43,772 bases of DNA from the NCBI GenBank assembly GCA_031282735.1, contig JAITDE010000100.1:1-43772 (forward strand), given 5' to 3'. The notes beneath the pieces are model-generated. The model was not told the origin of the DNA, searched no databases, and saw only the letters and a program-made list of their open reading frames with translations. The translations under genes were made by a program, and so were the position numbers. Below, in pieces: positions 1 to 10,498 of the stretch. The first letter of the stretch is position 1, and every line of letters begins with the position of its first letter. Source of the stretch: Oscillospiraceae bacterium (GTDB taxonomy: Bacteria > Bacillota > Clostridia > Oscillospirales > Acutalibacteraceae).

Positions 1-14
1 GCGAAGCGACAAAC

Positions 15-869
15 TTGTTGCTTGACAACGTCGTTTTGGATGAACTTGTCGCGCCAGATGATAATTATTATTACGCAATTGATGTTCGCTTGGAAGCCAG
101 CAATTTGACGGAAAGTTATTTGCTGTATTCTGGAGAGAAAAAGGCGACGCTTGAGGGCGAAAAAATCATTAAAGATGCGGTGGACGCGGCGAAACCGAAG
201 CCCGTTGTAAAAGTCGCTGACCACGTTGAAATTGTCGACGCGCGGGATTACATCATCGGTACTGACAAGACAGGCGACGACGCGGAGTGGATGGCCATTG
301 CCAGACAAGTTCTAAACGGTGAGGAGTATTACCTGATTGTTCGCCGTGAGGTGGTGGGAAACTTCGCATTCGATGATGACACGAATAACTACACCGAAAG
401 CACTCTCAAAACAGAAATGGATGCTTGGTGGGTCGGATTCAGTGGTGCTTTAAAAACCTATACAGTAGCCCACAACGCGCTTGAGCGGCTTGGAACAGAC
501 TTTAGGCATGTTGAGCCTTATACAGGCCTTAGTGCGCCCGACGCAGATAGCGGATTCAAAGGTGCCTTCCCGCTGAGCGTGGATGAAGCGGCTGAATACA
601 TGAGTCGAGCTTACCACGACGACACCGGTCCTTTCCAATATAACACCAGTGATGGAACAACGAGCGGATCTCCGTTGACAGCATATACCAACTGGGAAAC
701 TTTGACGGATGAAGAATCTAGAGGTTCGTGGCTTCGTTCGCCGTCGTTGTTCTCGTCCGTTCAGACGTCCGCTCTTTATGTTTCTGCTTTTATTGACGCC
801 CAGTATATCGATAACGACAGTTTTGGCGCCCGCCCCGCTTTGTGGGTGCGTGCAGACATTTTTGCTTAA
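15..869 (+). CDS. DUF6273-like domain protein, probably 5'-truncated by the window edge
   Basis: ORF open to the window edge; C-terminus '...SWLRSPS...ARPALWVRADIFA' resembles the DUF6273 C-terminal signature. Confidence 0.55.
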   Translation: MLLDNVVLDELVAPDDNYYYAIDVRLEASNLTESYLLYSGEKKATLEGEKIIKDAVDAAKPKPVVKVADHVEIVDARDYIIGTDKTGDDAEWMAIARQVLNGEEYYLIVRREVVGNFAFDDDTNNYTESTLKTEMDAWWVGFSGALKTYTVAHNALERLGTDFRHVEPYTGLSAPDADSGFKGAFPLSVDEAAEYMSRAYHDDTGPFQYNTSDGTTSGSPLTAYTNWETLTDEESRGSWLRSPSLFSSVQTSALYVSAFIDAQYIDNDSFGARPALWVRADIFA

Positions 870-900
870 ACAAACGACATTTTTTCTGACTTGAATAAAA

Positions 901-932
901 CACCAGCCCGTGAAAAATCTCACGGGCTGGTG
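901..932. terminator. Bidirectional terminator between convergent genes
   Basis: Perfect 13-bp stem CACCAGCCCGTGA-AAAATC-TCACGGGCTGGTG, with A-rich/T-rich flanks, between convergent ORFs 15-869(+) and 952-2943(-). Confidence 0.85.
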
Positions 933-951
933 CTGTTTTGTGGGGCTTTTT

Positions 952-2943
952 TCAGGAAAAGCAGATGCGCAAGAACGTTCCAACCTGATAAATCAGGAGC
1001 GCGGCGGCGTAAGCGAACAGGCATTGGTAGGCAATGCAGAAAAGCGCGTTGCGAAGTTTGCCCATTTCGCGGCGCATGGCTTGCATGGCGGCGACGCAAG
1101 GTGCGCAGAGCAGGTTGAAAATCAAAAAAGCATATCCGCCAATCGCATCGCACTGCGCCGTCAGCGCGTGATAACCGCTTGCCCGCGATGTGAATCCAAA
1201 CAAAATCGCGAGCGTGGATACGGCGTTTTCTTTGGCGACGAAAGCGGTCAGCGTTGCGGCCACCATTTGCCATGTGAATCCCAACGGCGCGAACAGAAAA
1301 ACAAGCTTTGAGGCGATTGCCGCCAATATGCTTTCGTCGGGGAATACCGCCGTGCGAAACCCGTTTTTATCCAAGGCGTAGTTTGAAAGAAACCACACGG
1401 CGATCGCGCTCAAAAAAATGACGCTGGCGGCGCGTGACAAAAACGACGCCGTGTGCCGCCAAACGTCGCGTATTACATTCATTGGGCTCGGCAGATGATA
1501 CGGTGGTATTTCGAGCAGAAAACTGCGGTTTTTTTTCCCGAAGACGCGCAGTTTTTGCAGCAGAAGCGACGAAACGCAAACGCTTGCGATACCAATCAAG
1601 TATACGCTTGCCGCAACCCACCATTTGCCGCCGAAAAAAACGCCCGCAATCAGCGCAATCACAGGGATTTTTGCGCCGCAAGGCAAAAATGTGCATGTCA
1701 AAATTGTCGTGCGCCGCGCCGCCGCGCTTTCGATGGTTCGCGTGGCGATCACCCCCGGCACGCCGCAACCTGTCGAGAGCAAAAACGGCACGAACGACTG
1801 CCCTGTCAGACCAATCCGCACAAAAAAACCATCCAACAAGAACGCAATCCGCGCAAGATAGCCTGTCGACTCCAAAATACTCAGGCAAAAAAACAACAGC
1901 ATCATTTGCGGCACAAATCCAACCACCGTGCCAACGCCGCGCAAAACGCCGTCGATCACCAACGAAATCACCCAAGAACGGACGTTGAGTACGTGCAACA
2001 GCGCAAGCGCGACGCTTGGCAGGCTCGGGATCACCTTGCCAAATACCATCATCCCATCGCCGAACAAACCATCCGTCAGCAGTGCGGAAAGCGACGCGCC
2101 GACCGTCGATACGGAGAAAATATAGACAAGACTCATGATCGCCGCAAAAAGCGGGAGCGCAAAAACACGATGCGTCAAGATTGCGTCGACGGTGTGCGAC
2201 GGTGTACGCGATTCGCTTTTTTTGTAGCCCGTTTTGAGCAGACGTTCAATCTGCGCGTAACGCTGCGCCACAAGAATTGCCGCCGCCTCGTCGTCGTTTT
2301 TGAATTCGATCGCGGCGATTTTTTCGTTGATCAATCGCGTGCGCGGATAGCCGCTGTCGCCGTTGAATGTTTTGATTGCGATCAAGCGGTCGTTGGATAT
2401 TTCAGCCAAAACCGCTTCCACTTCGTCCGAAAAGCGCAAAGGATTGGGCAGCTTTTTGTTCGGCGATACCATTTCACGAATCAGTTCGCCGAAACCAATC
2501 CCTTTGGTTGCCGAAACGCCGACCGCGGGTGCGCCGAAAGCGTTGGAAAGCGCCTGCAAATTGAGATAATCGCCGCGCTTGCGGATTGTGTCGATCATGT
2601 TGACCGCAATCACGACGGGCACACGTAGTTCCAGCAGCTGCGTCGTCAAATAGAGATTGCGCTGCAAGTTTGTGCCGTCCACAATGTTCAAAATCGCGTC
2701 GATTTTCAAATCGGAAATGGCATCGCGGGCAAGGCGTTCCTCAGGCGAGTAGGGCGAGAGGGCATAAATCCCGGGGAGGTCGAATATCGTCACGCGATCG
2801 CGTCCCAAAAGTTTGCCCGCCGTAACTTCAACCGTAATGCCGGGAAAATTCCCGACGTTCTCACGCGCTCCCGTCAGGGCGTTGAAAAGGCTTGTTTTGC
2901 CGCAGTTTGGATTTCCGACAAGTGCAATGCGCAAAAAAATCAC
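952..2943 (-). CDS. feoB: Ferrous iron transport protein B
   Basis: N-terminal G domain 'IALVGNPNCGKTSLFNALTG...VGNFPGITVE...DLPGIYALSPYSPEE' and multi-TM C-terminus with 'LLSTGCGVPGVIATRTI' and 'FLPCGAKIPV'. Confidence 0.95.
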   Translation of the reverse strand: MIFLRIALVGNPNCGKTSLFNALTGARENVGNFPGITVEVTAGKLLGRDRVTIFDLPGIYALSPYSPEERLARDAISDLKIDAILNIVDGTNLQRNLYLTTQLLELRVPVVIAVNMIDTIRKRGDYLNLQALSNAFGAPAVGVSATKGIGFGELIREMVSPNKKLPNPLRFSDEVEAVLAEISNDRLIAIKTFNGDSGYPRTRLINEKIAAIEFKNDDEAAAILVAQRYAQIERLLKTGYKKSESRTPSHTVDAILTHRVFALPLFAAIMSLVYIFSVSTVGASLSALLTDGLFGDGMMVFGKVIPSLPSVALALLHVLNVRSWVISLVIDGVLRGVGTVVGFVPQMMLLFFCLSILESTGYLARIAFLLDGFFVRIGLTGQSFVPFLLSTGCGVPGVIATRTIESAAARRTTILTCTFLPCGAKIPVIALIAGVFFGGKWWVAASVYLIGIASVCVSSLLLQKLRVFGKKNRSFLLEIPPYHLPSPMNVIRDVWRHTASFLSRAASVIFLSAIAVWFLSNYALDKNGFRTAVFPDESILAAIASKLVFLFAPLGFTWQMVAATLTAFVAKENAVSTLAILFGFTSRASGYHALTAQCDAIGGYAFLIFNLLCAPCVAAMQAMRREMGKLRNALFCIAYQCLFAYAAALLIYQVGTFLRICFS

Positions 2944-3022
2944 CCCGCACAGCCTATGCGCGGGATGGCTTTTTTATACTATTCTCAATAGCACGATAAA
3001 AATGCAACTGGTTTTTGTATTG

Positions 3023-3076
3023 CCGCGCGAAGCGGGAAAAAGTCTTTTTGCTTACTTTTTCTTCAGAAAAAGTAAG
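3023..3076 (-). repeat. Dispersed 3'-end repeat, module 1 (copy at 3 kb)
   Basis: On the minus strand: CTTACTTTTTCT-GA-AGAAAAAGTAAG + CAAAAAGACTTTTTCCCGCTTCGCGCGG; near-identical to 38170-38228. Confidence 0.8.
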
Positions 3077-3700
3077 TCAGTCTTGCGTTTCGCTTGCGGG
3101 GCTATCAATCACCGGCGCGGGTGGATTGTGCATGTAATGCGGCTGCGGCAAATGCTCCGGAATGGGCGGATTGACTTCTAAAATGGGGTTGTAATAAGGC
3201 AATGTGCGCGGCTTTTCGATAAAATCGGAAGCCTGGGAGCTGTATGCGCACGACGCCGTCGCCGAAGCCGGCTGTGCCGCCGCGAATCCGCTTGCCTCCG
3301 CGCCCGCCGCACCCGTACACGCCTCCGCCCACCAGCACGGCGGGGGAACTGGAATACATTGACCGTCGGGTGACATCAAAACCCATGGTGGCCGTGCGCA
3401 ACACGAAGCCGGCGGCATTTGCCTCCAACCGCACGCGCCGCCGTTCGGCACACAGCAACCCAGACCAAATCCGTCCATTCCGTATGCGCAACCCGTGTCG
3501 AACGGATGATTGTTGTTATTGTTGTTGTTATTATTGCTCACAACAATACTTCCGCCCGGACCGAAGCCGACATAGCTTTGCCCATAATGAGGACCATAAG
3601 GTAAAAAAGGATAACGCGCGTAAGACGCACGGGTAGCCGTTCCCGTTTCCGCCGCACCGGTCTCGCCCGGATCGCAGCAATCACAACCGCAACAAAACAT
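3077..3700 (-). CDS. Cys-rich low-complexity protein with poly-Asn tract (possible spore-coat or surface protein)
   Basis: Likely start 'MFCCGCDCCDPGETG'; contains SNNNNNNNNNH, paired Cys and Pro-rich tail. ORF track start at 3733 is upstream of this Met. Confidence 0.5.
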   Translation of the reverse strand: MFCCGCDCCDPGETGAAETGTATRASYARYPFLPYGPHYGQSYVGFGPGGSIVVSNNNNNNNNNHPFDTGCAYGMDGFGLGCCVPNGGACGWRQMPPASCCARPPWVLMSPDGQCIPVPPPCWWAEACTGAAGAEASGFAAAQPASATASCAYSSQASDFIEKPRTLPYYNPILEVNPPIPEHLPQPHYMHNPPAPVIDSPASETQD

Positions 3701-3802
3701 TATGTATATACCTCCCATGTCTTTTGCCCGCAAAATACAATCAATTTAGGATATTATATGCGTGCGCGGAACAAGAGGTGAAACGCGAATTTGTCGGTCA
3801 AA

Positions 3803-5257
3803 TCAAGCCTTCCGGCTCCGTTCGGCGGTGTTTGCGTGATATGTCTCAACATTGATTTTCGTTTTCTTCCATTTGCCCGAAGCCAGATAGACGATATCAA
3901 TCAACATCGAAACACCGGTGGCGATCGGCGCGGCGAATCCCATGCCCATGATGCCCATTTGCAAAACTTTGCCTAAAATCCACGCGGCGGGAACGCGCAC
4001 CACAAGCGAACTGATCAATCCGACCACAAGCGAAAACTTCGTGTGCCCCGCCGCCATCGCAAGCCCTGTAATGTTGAACACAAACGCGACAAACAAATAA
4101 TCATAACTAATCGAACGGATATAAACGACGCTTTGATCCACACAAGCGAGCGCGACTTCGGGGTCAAGCCCCGCGCTTTCATCGCCCAAAAAGAAGCGAA
4201 CGATTGGTTGCGCGAACGTTTGCACGAGCACGAACATCACCACCGTTATCGCGATCGCAATGCCGATCCCCGTGATTGTGGTGCTGAACGCGCGCTTGGG
4301 TTTGCTCGCGCCCAAGTTCTGCCCCGCCATGGAAGCAACCGCCGACTGCATGGCAAAGGTGGGTAGAATCGCGACGGAATTGACTTTTCCCGCAACACTT
4401 AGCGCGGTCGTGCCAATCATCCCCGCAATGGAGTTCGCAACGCCTGTGAGCACCATGAACGACAGCGAAACGGCCGTTGTGCCGATGGATGTCGGCAAAC
4501 CGATGGTGACCAAGCTCTTTGCCGTCGCACGGTCGATGCGGAATGATTTGAGACGGAAATCGAAAACAAAATTCTTTTTGCGCAAAAAGATAACCGACAT
4601 CACAAAACTGACACCCTGCGAGATCACCGTCGCCCACGCCGCCCCTGCCGCGCCCATATCAAGCGGTCCGCAAGCGACATAGTCCAGCACAATATTAAGC
4701 ACCGCCGCAATACCCACGAACAGCAAGGGGTGTTTGGAATCCCCCATACCGCGCAAAATCGCGCTCACGGCATTGTATCCAAAAATAAAGAACAACCCAA
4801 CGGTGCATACCTGCACATATTTGAGTGTTTCGTCATAGGCAAGCTCGTCGGACAAAAGCTTTAAAATATGGGGGTTTGCAATGAGCATGACGACTGTCAT
4901 CACCAACGCCGCCACACCGTAAAGTGTGAAGATTGTGCCGATGGTTTTTCTGAGCGCGTCCTGTTTTCCCGCACCGACAAGCTGGGCAATCAGCACCGTG
5001 CCGCCCACCGCCAAACCCGCAATAAGGTTGATCATCAGGATTGTCACTTGCCCGCCCACACCCACGGCGGAAGCTCCCACCGCGCCGTTAAAACGTCCGA
5101 CAAAAAACATATCCGCCATATTGTAAAGTGCCTGCAAAAAATTCGATGCCAAAAACGGCAACGAAAACAACACAAGATGTTTTGCAACACTTCCCTGTGT
5201 GAGGTCTTTTTGGAATTTGCTCAAACAATTTTTCTCACTTTCTTCAACTTTCTTCAT
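3803..5257 (-). CDS. MATE family efflux transporter
   Basis: Multi-TM protein; 'LFSLPFLASNFLQALYNMADMFFVGRF' and 'GQNLGASKPKRA' motifs. Confidence 0.93.
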   Translation of the reverse strand: MKKVEESEKNCLSKFQKDLTQGSVAKHLVLFSLPFLASNFLQALYNMADMFFVGRFNGAVGASAVGVGGQVTILMINLIAGLAVGGTVLIAQLVGAGKQDALRKTIGTIFTLYGVAALVMTVVMLIANPHILKLLSDELAYDETLKYVQVCTVGLFFIFGYNAVSAILRGMGDSKHPLLFVGIAAVLNIVLDYVACGPLDMGAAGAAWATVISQGVSFVMSVIFLRKKNFVFDFRLKSFRIDRATAKSLVTIGLPTSIGTTAVSLSFMVLTGVANSIAGMIGTTALSVAGKVNSVAILPTFAMQSAVASMAGQNLGASKPKRAFSTTITGIGIAIAITVVMFVLVQTFAQPIVRFFLGDESAGLDPEVALACVDQSVVYIRSISYDYLFVAFVFNITGLAMAAGHTKFSLVVGLISSLVVRVPAAWILGKVLQMGIMGMGFAAPIATGVSMLIDIVYLASGKWKKTKINVETYHANTAERSRKA

Positions 5258-5263
5258 TTGTCT

Positions 5264-5311
5264 CTTTCTTTTTCAAAAAAAGAAGCAAAAGAACTTTGCC
5301 GCTTCACGCGG
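5264..5311 (+). repeat. Dispersed repeat, module 1 variant
   Basis: CTTTCTTTTTC AAAAAAAGAAG CAAAAGAACTTTGCCGCTTCACGCGG; same layout as 26452-26501. Confidence 0.65.
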
Positions 5312-5324
5312 TAACACGGATTCG

Positions 5325-7088
5325 CTAAAGCTTCCCCCGCGTAAATTCCCCCGCGCATGGCTTGCAATCGGCATAATCCCGCAAAACCGCAGCGCATTGC
5401 GCACGCGATTCCGTCGTAAACGAAAACAGACGAATATCCATCTCGGGCAGTTTTTTATCCGCCAGCCATATCGGGCGCGAATTATACATCACCGCGCAAG
5501 CGCACTTGCAACGCACAGGAAATCGCACACCCTTGCGGTCTATGACCGCCCCATTGCCGCCGCATGCCTTGCAGCCAATCGCCGCGCGGACAGGGCAAAC
5601 GCGCATCAGCATCAACGCCATTCGACCGTAGATCACAGCCCCCGCCGGAATGACGCGCCGCATATCGCGCAATTGCGACGCCGTGCACTCGGGCGACACA
5701 ACCGCGCGTTCCGCGCCAAAATCGCGCAAAGCGCAAAGACTCTCGCTGTTGCAAACCTGAAGCCCCTCGCCGCCGACGGGAATTAACCCGCTTTCCCGCG
5801 CCAACGCGATGCCGTCCAGCGTGTGCGCCATCGCGCGACGTGCGCCGGCCTCTTTCGCGCGGCGCAATTGGGACAAAACCGCCGCGCCGCCGCCGAAAAT
5901 ACCTGCGGGGATCTCAACGTCAGCTTTCCAGCGCGCAATGTTTTTTTGCGGCGTATCGCAAGGCAAAAATATTTTTTGATTTTTTTCGAATGCAATACGC
6001 GGTATTTGCTCATGGCTCAAAAAGCGCAGCCAGATTTCTTTTTCGCTCGATGCCAATGCGGATATTTGCGTTTTTGTTTGCGCGATCGTGTCGATTTGCA
6101 CGGGCTGTGCCGCAATATTTTGCCGCCGATCACGCGAATATTCCATGTTTCGCAGTTTTTGCAAAAGCGCGGGCGGCATGGTATCTTTCGTGTCCCTGCG
6201 CCCAAACATATCCGAATCGCGTTTGTTCAAAAAATAACCTTGGGTGAAGCCGTCGCGGCTGAACGCTTGGCGTAATTCATCTTTTGTAACAGTCGGCGGT
6301 TTGCCGTCCAGCGCATGGCGGAACGCCGTCACAGCCGCCGCGGCATATTCGGGGCGTTTGCGGCGACCCTCAATTTTGAACGAAGCGATCCGATCAAGCG
6401 GCGGTTCTGTCACATAATCAATGAGGGAAAGATCCTTTAAACTGAGCGCGTAACTTGATGCGAACGCGCCGTTTACGCGCCACGGCAAGCGGCAGGGTTG
6501 GGCGCAACTGCCCTTGTTGCCGCTGCGATCGCCTAGAGCCGCGCTGAGCAAGCACTGCCCCGACACCGCCATGCAGTGTGCGCCGTACACGAATACTTCC
6601 AAATCAACGGGCGCATGATCCAGCAACGCCGCAATTTCTTCCCTTGTGCATTCGCGCGGCACAACCGCACGAACAACGCCCAACCCACACAGCAACGCCA
6701 TCCCCGCCGCCGTTTGCACGGAACACTGCGTGGAGGCATGAAGAGGCGTGTTCGGAAAACGTTCGTGCAATCGGCGCATCAGTCCCAAATCCTGCACGAT
6801 CAGCGCGTCCGCGCCAAAATCGATTGCCGTTTGCGCAAGCGCGATCGCTTGCGGCAATTCGCGGTCGGTCAGCATGGTGTTGAGCGTCAGATAGAGGCGT
6901 ACACCCTTGTTTTTGCACAGAGCAATGGCCTCCCGCAATTGGTCAGGCGAAAAATTCCGCGCACCCGTCCGCGCGTTGAACGCACTGCCGCCCAGATAAA
7001 CCGCATCCGCGCCGCACCGCAATGCCGCAAGCAGCATCGCGGCACTGCCTGCGGGTGCCAACAATTCGGGAATCACTTTATTTTTCAT
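5325..7088 (-). CDS. U32 family peptidase (YhbU/RlhA-like)
   Basis: '[32 protein letters not shown]', '[40 protein letters not shown]', '[14 protein letters not shown]'. Confidence 0.93.
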   Translation of the reverse strand: MKNKVIPELLAPAGSAAMLLAALRCGADAVYLGGSAFNARTGARNFSPDQLREAIALCKNKGVRLYLTLNTMLTDRELPQAIALAQTAIDFGADALIVQDLGLMRRLHERFPNTPLHASTQCSVQTAAGMALLCGLGVVRAVVPRECTREEIAALLDHAPVDLEVFVYGAHCMAVSGQCLLSAALGDRSGNKGSCAQPCRLPWRVNGAFASSYALSLKDLSLIDYVTEPPLDRIASFKIEGRRKRPEYAAAAVTAFRHALDGKPPTVTKDELRQAFSRDGFTQGYFLNKRDSDMFGRRDTKDTMPPALLQKLRNMEYSRDRRQNIAAQPVQIDTIAQTKTQISALASSEKEIWLRFLSHEQIPRIAFEKNQKIFLPCDTPQKNIARWKADVEIPAGIFGGGAAVLSQLRRAKEAGARRAMAHTLDGIALARESGLIPVGGEGLQVCNSESLCALRDFGAERAVVSPECTASQLRDMRRVIPAGAVIYGRMALMLMRVCPVRAAIGCKACGGNGAVIDRKGVRFPVRCKCACAVMYNSRPIWLADKKLPEMDIRLFSFTTESRAQCAAVLRDYADCKPCAGEFTRGKL

Positions 7089-8268
7089 TCAAAGCGGCGA
7101 TCCCAGGCAGTTCTTTGCCCTCCAAAAACTCCAGCGACGCGCCGCCGCCCGTGGAGATGTGCGACATTTTGGATGCAAAACCCAATTTTTGCACCGCCGC
7201 CGCTGAATCGCCGCCACCGATGATCGAGATAGCGTCGCTGTCGGCAACGGCTGTTGCAACGGCGATTGTGCCTGCCGCAAAGCGTTCCCATTCCGAAACG
7301 CCCATCGGTCCGTTCCAAATAATCGTGCCGCTGCCCTTGAGTGCCTCGGCAAACAACACGCGGGTTTTTTCGCCGATGTCAAGCCCCATCCAACCATCGG
7401 GGATTTGTGTGGAATCCACCGTTTTGGAGGGCGTTTGCGGGTCGAACGCTTCACCGACGACGGTGTCGACAGGCAGGAGGAATCGCACGCCTTTGTCCTT
7501 GGCTTTTTGCAGCATCTCCAGCGCCAAATCAAATTTATCCGGCTCACAGAGCGATGTGCCAACAGTGTGCCCCTGCGCCGCGAAAAACGTGTAAGCCATA
7601 CCGCCGCCGACAATTAGGGTGTCCACATTATCCAGCAAATTGCTGATGACACCGATTTTGTCAGAGACTTTCGCACCGCCCAAGATCGCGGCAAGTGGAC
7701 GCTTTGGCACTTCCAAAGCCGCGCCGAGGAACTCAATTTCTTTTTTGATCAAATAACCGCAAACGGCGGGGATATAATCCGCGACACCTGTCGTCGAGGC
7801 ATGGGCACGGTGCGCCGAACCAAACGCGTCATTCACAAAAACATCCGCCAGCGCGGCGAATTGCTGTGCAAGCGCGGGATCGTTCTTGGTCTCCCCTTTT
7901 TCAAAACGCACGTTTTCAAGCAGGAGCACTTCGCCGTCCCGCAATCCCGCGGCAAGCGATTGCGCACTTTCGCCGACCACGTCGGTCGCCATTTGGACCT
8001 CTTTGCCGAGCAGTTCGCTCAGGCGTTTTGCCACGGGCGCAAGCGAAAACGCGGGATCGGGCGCACCTTTCGGACGCCCTAAGTGCGAACAAAGGATGAC
8101 GCGCGCGCCATGCCGCAAAAGATATTCGATTGTGGGGAGCGAGGCGACAATACGTTTATCGCTGGTGATGGTTTCGCCGTTGAGCGGCACGTTGAAATCG
8201 CAGCGCACAAGCACACGTTTGCCCGCGACGGCAACGTCTTCCACGGTCTTTTTGTTGAGTACATTCAT
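7078..8268 (-). CDS. pgk: Phosphoglycerate kinase
   Basis: '[25 protein letters not shown]', '[10 protein letters not shown]', '[14 protein letters not shown]', 'GGGDSAAAV'. Start placed at MNVLNKKTV; its 3' end overlaps the U32 start by 11 nt. Confidence 0.96.
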   Translation of the reverse strand: MNVLNKKTVEDVAVAGKRVLVRCDFNVPLNGETITSDKRIVASLPTIEYLLRHGARVILCSHLGRPKGAPDPAFSLAPVAKRLSELLGKEVQMATDVVGESAQSLAAGLRDGEVLLLENVRFEKGETKNDPALAQQFAALADVFVNDAFGSAHRAHASTTGVADYIPAVCGYLIKKEIEFLGAALEVPKRPLAAILGGAKVSDKIGVISNLLDNVDTLIVGGGMAYTFFAAQGHTVGTSLCEPDKFDLALEMLQKAKDKGVRFLLPVDTVVGEAFDPQTPSKTVDSTQIPDGWMGLDIGEKTRVLFAEALKGSGTIIWNGPMGVSEWERFAAGTIAVATAVADSDAISIIGGGDSAAAVQKLGFASKMSHISTGGGASLEFLEGKELPGIAALNEK

Positions 8269-8300
8269 TGCAAACAACCTTTCCATTTTAGAATACTTCT

Positions 8301-8329
8301 ATTTTAACGTAGAATGCCCTTTTTTGCAA
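8301..8329 (-). promoter_or_regulatory. Predicted sigma-A promoter for pgk
   Basis: Minus strand TTGCAA - 17 nt - TAAAAT, ~35 nt upstream of the pgk start. Confidence 0.6.
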
Positions 8330-8446
8330 GTAAAATTTTTGTGACGATCACGTTATTGATCAAATAATCAAAAGTTTTCTGATTGATCAACAGTTTTTTA
8401 CATGCCGGCACGCAAAAAAACATTTTCGCCAAAACATAAAAAATGG

Positions 8447-8475
8447 TTGACTTTTTTTTTTTTTTCTGGTAAAGT
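8447..8475 (+). promoter_or_regulatory. Predicted promoter with poly-T spacer
   Basis: TTGACT (8447-8452), TAAAGT (8470-8475), 17-nt spacing; T run 8452-8465 lies in the spacer. Confidence 0.5.
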
Positions 8476-8528
8476 TATATATGGTCACTTTGAGGTGATA
8501 CATTTGAGAGAAACGGGGGCGTAGCCAT

Positions 8529-10337
8529 ATGATGAAAATCCATTTGGGAACTCATTTAAACCGCTTTACCGAATATTATCCGAAGGGATCGGACGGTATT
8601 CCCGCAACGCTCCGTCAATCGGCTCAAACGATTGCGCCGGACGCGTTTTTGCGGCAAATTGAATTGCCCTTGCCATCCAAACGCCACGCGTATAAAATGG
8701 CTCTGCAAGGCAGGGACGGCACGGTGTGGCTGGGCGCCTCCACAGGCGTCACCCGCTACGACCCCAACGCCCCGCGCAAACAGGATCGCGTGCAATATTT
8801 CAGCGCGGAACGCGATTTGCTCGACAACGATGTGCGCGCCATGATGCTCGCGCCGTCGGACGATGAAAGTGTTTATGAATCCATTTGGGTGCAAACAAAA
8901 ACGGGCGCGACGCGTATCACTTTGCGTTGGCTTGATCCCGAAGAAAAAGCGAATATCCTGCTGGAGGAATCCCTGCGGGTGGTCGACCGCCGCGGCATGT
9001 ATTCCCAACGCGGACTTTCGGTGCCGCTGCGCCCCGAAACGGCATTGCCCTTCAACGAAAGCGACAACGACGGGTGTTTTGGATCCGGATTTGCAATTGC
9101 GGAATTGCTGCACTATGCGACGCTCAAGCGAGAGTTGGGCGCGGATCACCCCGAAACACAACGCATTCGAAAAATCGTCACGCGCGCGAGTGAGGCGCAG
9201 CTTCTGTTGCTCTATATGCCATGCCGAGGCGATGGCTTCGCGGCGCGAACATACCTCCTGCCGACTGAACCTATCCCGAACGGCGGCATGTTTTTCCGCA
9301 AGATGGGCGACGGCACGGCGGAAGTCGTGACGACGCACACATCGCTCGAAAACAATACGGCGGGCAAACGTATCCCCTGCACCGAACAAGTGCCCGCGCG
9401 GCTCGCAAAACTCTATGAGGACGAGGGTTACACCGAAAAGGGATTGGTCTACAAGGGCGACACCAGCAGTGACGAGATCACGTTGCATTTTTCGCATTTG
9501 TATTTTTTACATATGATTTTAGGGCAAGACGATCCTGAACTGGACGAACTTGCCGTCAACGCTTGCCGCAAATTGATGCGGCATATCATTGACCATGGCT
9601 TTGAGCTATACGACGCTTTCGGCGAACCGACCACATGGGCAAAATGGAGCGAGCGGTACTTTCAATTCGGCAATCTCGGCTGGTGCGACGCGTGTCTCAA
9701 CGCTGCGGAAGTGCTGATGTATCTGCAAGTGACCAAAAATGTGACGGGCGAAGACGAGCCTTGGCAATCGGCATACGATGCTTTGATTGCCAAAGGTTAC
9801 GACGATATCACCCAATGGCATTGCGATCGGTTGCACCAATCGGTGACGGGCATGGGAATTGAGGAAAGCGAAGAGATCATGTATGGCGACCATATGCTGG
9901 CGACCATGGCATTTTGGATGCTCATCAATCTGACCCCCGAAGGGGAAAGTAAGGAAAAGTTCCGCAGGGGCTATGCCGCGTGGCGCGGAAGTATTGGGCG
10001 CGAACACAACGCGGGCTATGATTTCCCCTTCTTGCTGTCTTGCCCCGATGCCTCGGCGGATATGGACATGCTCGCGTTCTGGTTTGAACGACACCCTGTG
10101 AGCCGGCTTGCGACGAGTGTCAGTGCGACCGCAAGGCACGATATGCCCGAACGCATCCTTTTTGGCAAAACAAGCGAACTGGGCTGGCTTCTGCCGCCCG
10201 ACGAATGCAGTATTGCAAAATACGACAGATCCCCGCATTCCTATCGAAACAGGGAAGGCGGCGCGAAATGCGTGGAAAGCTGTTACGTTTACACATTCGC
10301 CTACTGGATTGGGCGATGGTACGGCTTTATCGCTTGA
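8529..10337 (+). CDS. Uncharacterised 602-aa protein; short propeller-like segment 'GRDGTVWLGASTGVTRYDP' near the N-terminus
   Basis: Long ORF preceded by a promoter-like sequence and followed by ABC genes on the same strand; 'DGTVWLGASTGVTRY' resembles two-component-regulator propeller repeats. Confidence 0.7.
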   Translation: MMKIHLGTHLNRFTEYYPKGSDGIPATLRQSAQTIAPDAFLRQIELPLPSKRHAYKMALQGRDGTVWLGASTGVTRYDPNAPRKQDRVQYFSAERDLLDNDVRAMMLAPSDDESVYESIWVQTKTGATRITLRWLDPEEKANILLEESLRVVDRRGMYSQRGLSVPLRPETALPFNESDNDGCFGSGFAIAELLHYATLKRELGADHPETQRIRKIVTRASEAQLLLLYMPCRGDGFAARTYLLPTEPIPNGGMFFRKMGDGTAEVVTTHTSLENNTAGKRIPCTEQVPARLAKLYEDEGYTEKGLVYKGDTSSDEITLHFSHLYFLHMILGQDDPELDELAVNACRKLMRHIIDHGFELYDAFGEPTTWAKWSERYFQFGNLGWCDACLNAAEVLMYLQVTKNVTGEDEPWQSAYDALIAKGYDDITQWHCDRLHQSVTGMGIEESEEIMYGDHMLATMAFWMLINLTPEGESKEKFRRGYAAWRGSIGREHNAGYDFPFLLSCPDASADMDMLAFWFERHPVSRLATSVSATARHDMPERILFGKTSELGWLLPPDECSIAKYDRSPHSYRNREGGAKCVESCYVYTFAYWIGRWYGFIA

Positions 10338-10498
10338 ATGCGTAACCTTCTGAAGAAGGAAAAATATGCTTTGCACTTTTGATGCCGAATCGCAGTTCGG
10401 CGCGGATATCAACACAATACGATGCCTGAATTGATGTGATCAGTTCGGGCGCGTGAGCTTGCTTGCGCTCGACCAAACGACCTGATAGGAGTATTCAC

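Noticed and set aside
1453-2628. 391-aa plus-strand ORF opposite feoB
   Set aside because: Antisense shadow ORF; Arg/His/Gln-rich composition without recognisable domain, fully overlapped by strongly supported feoB.
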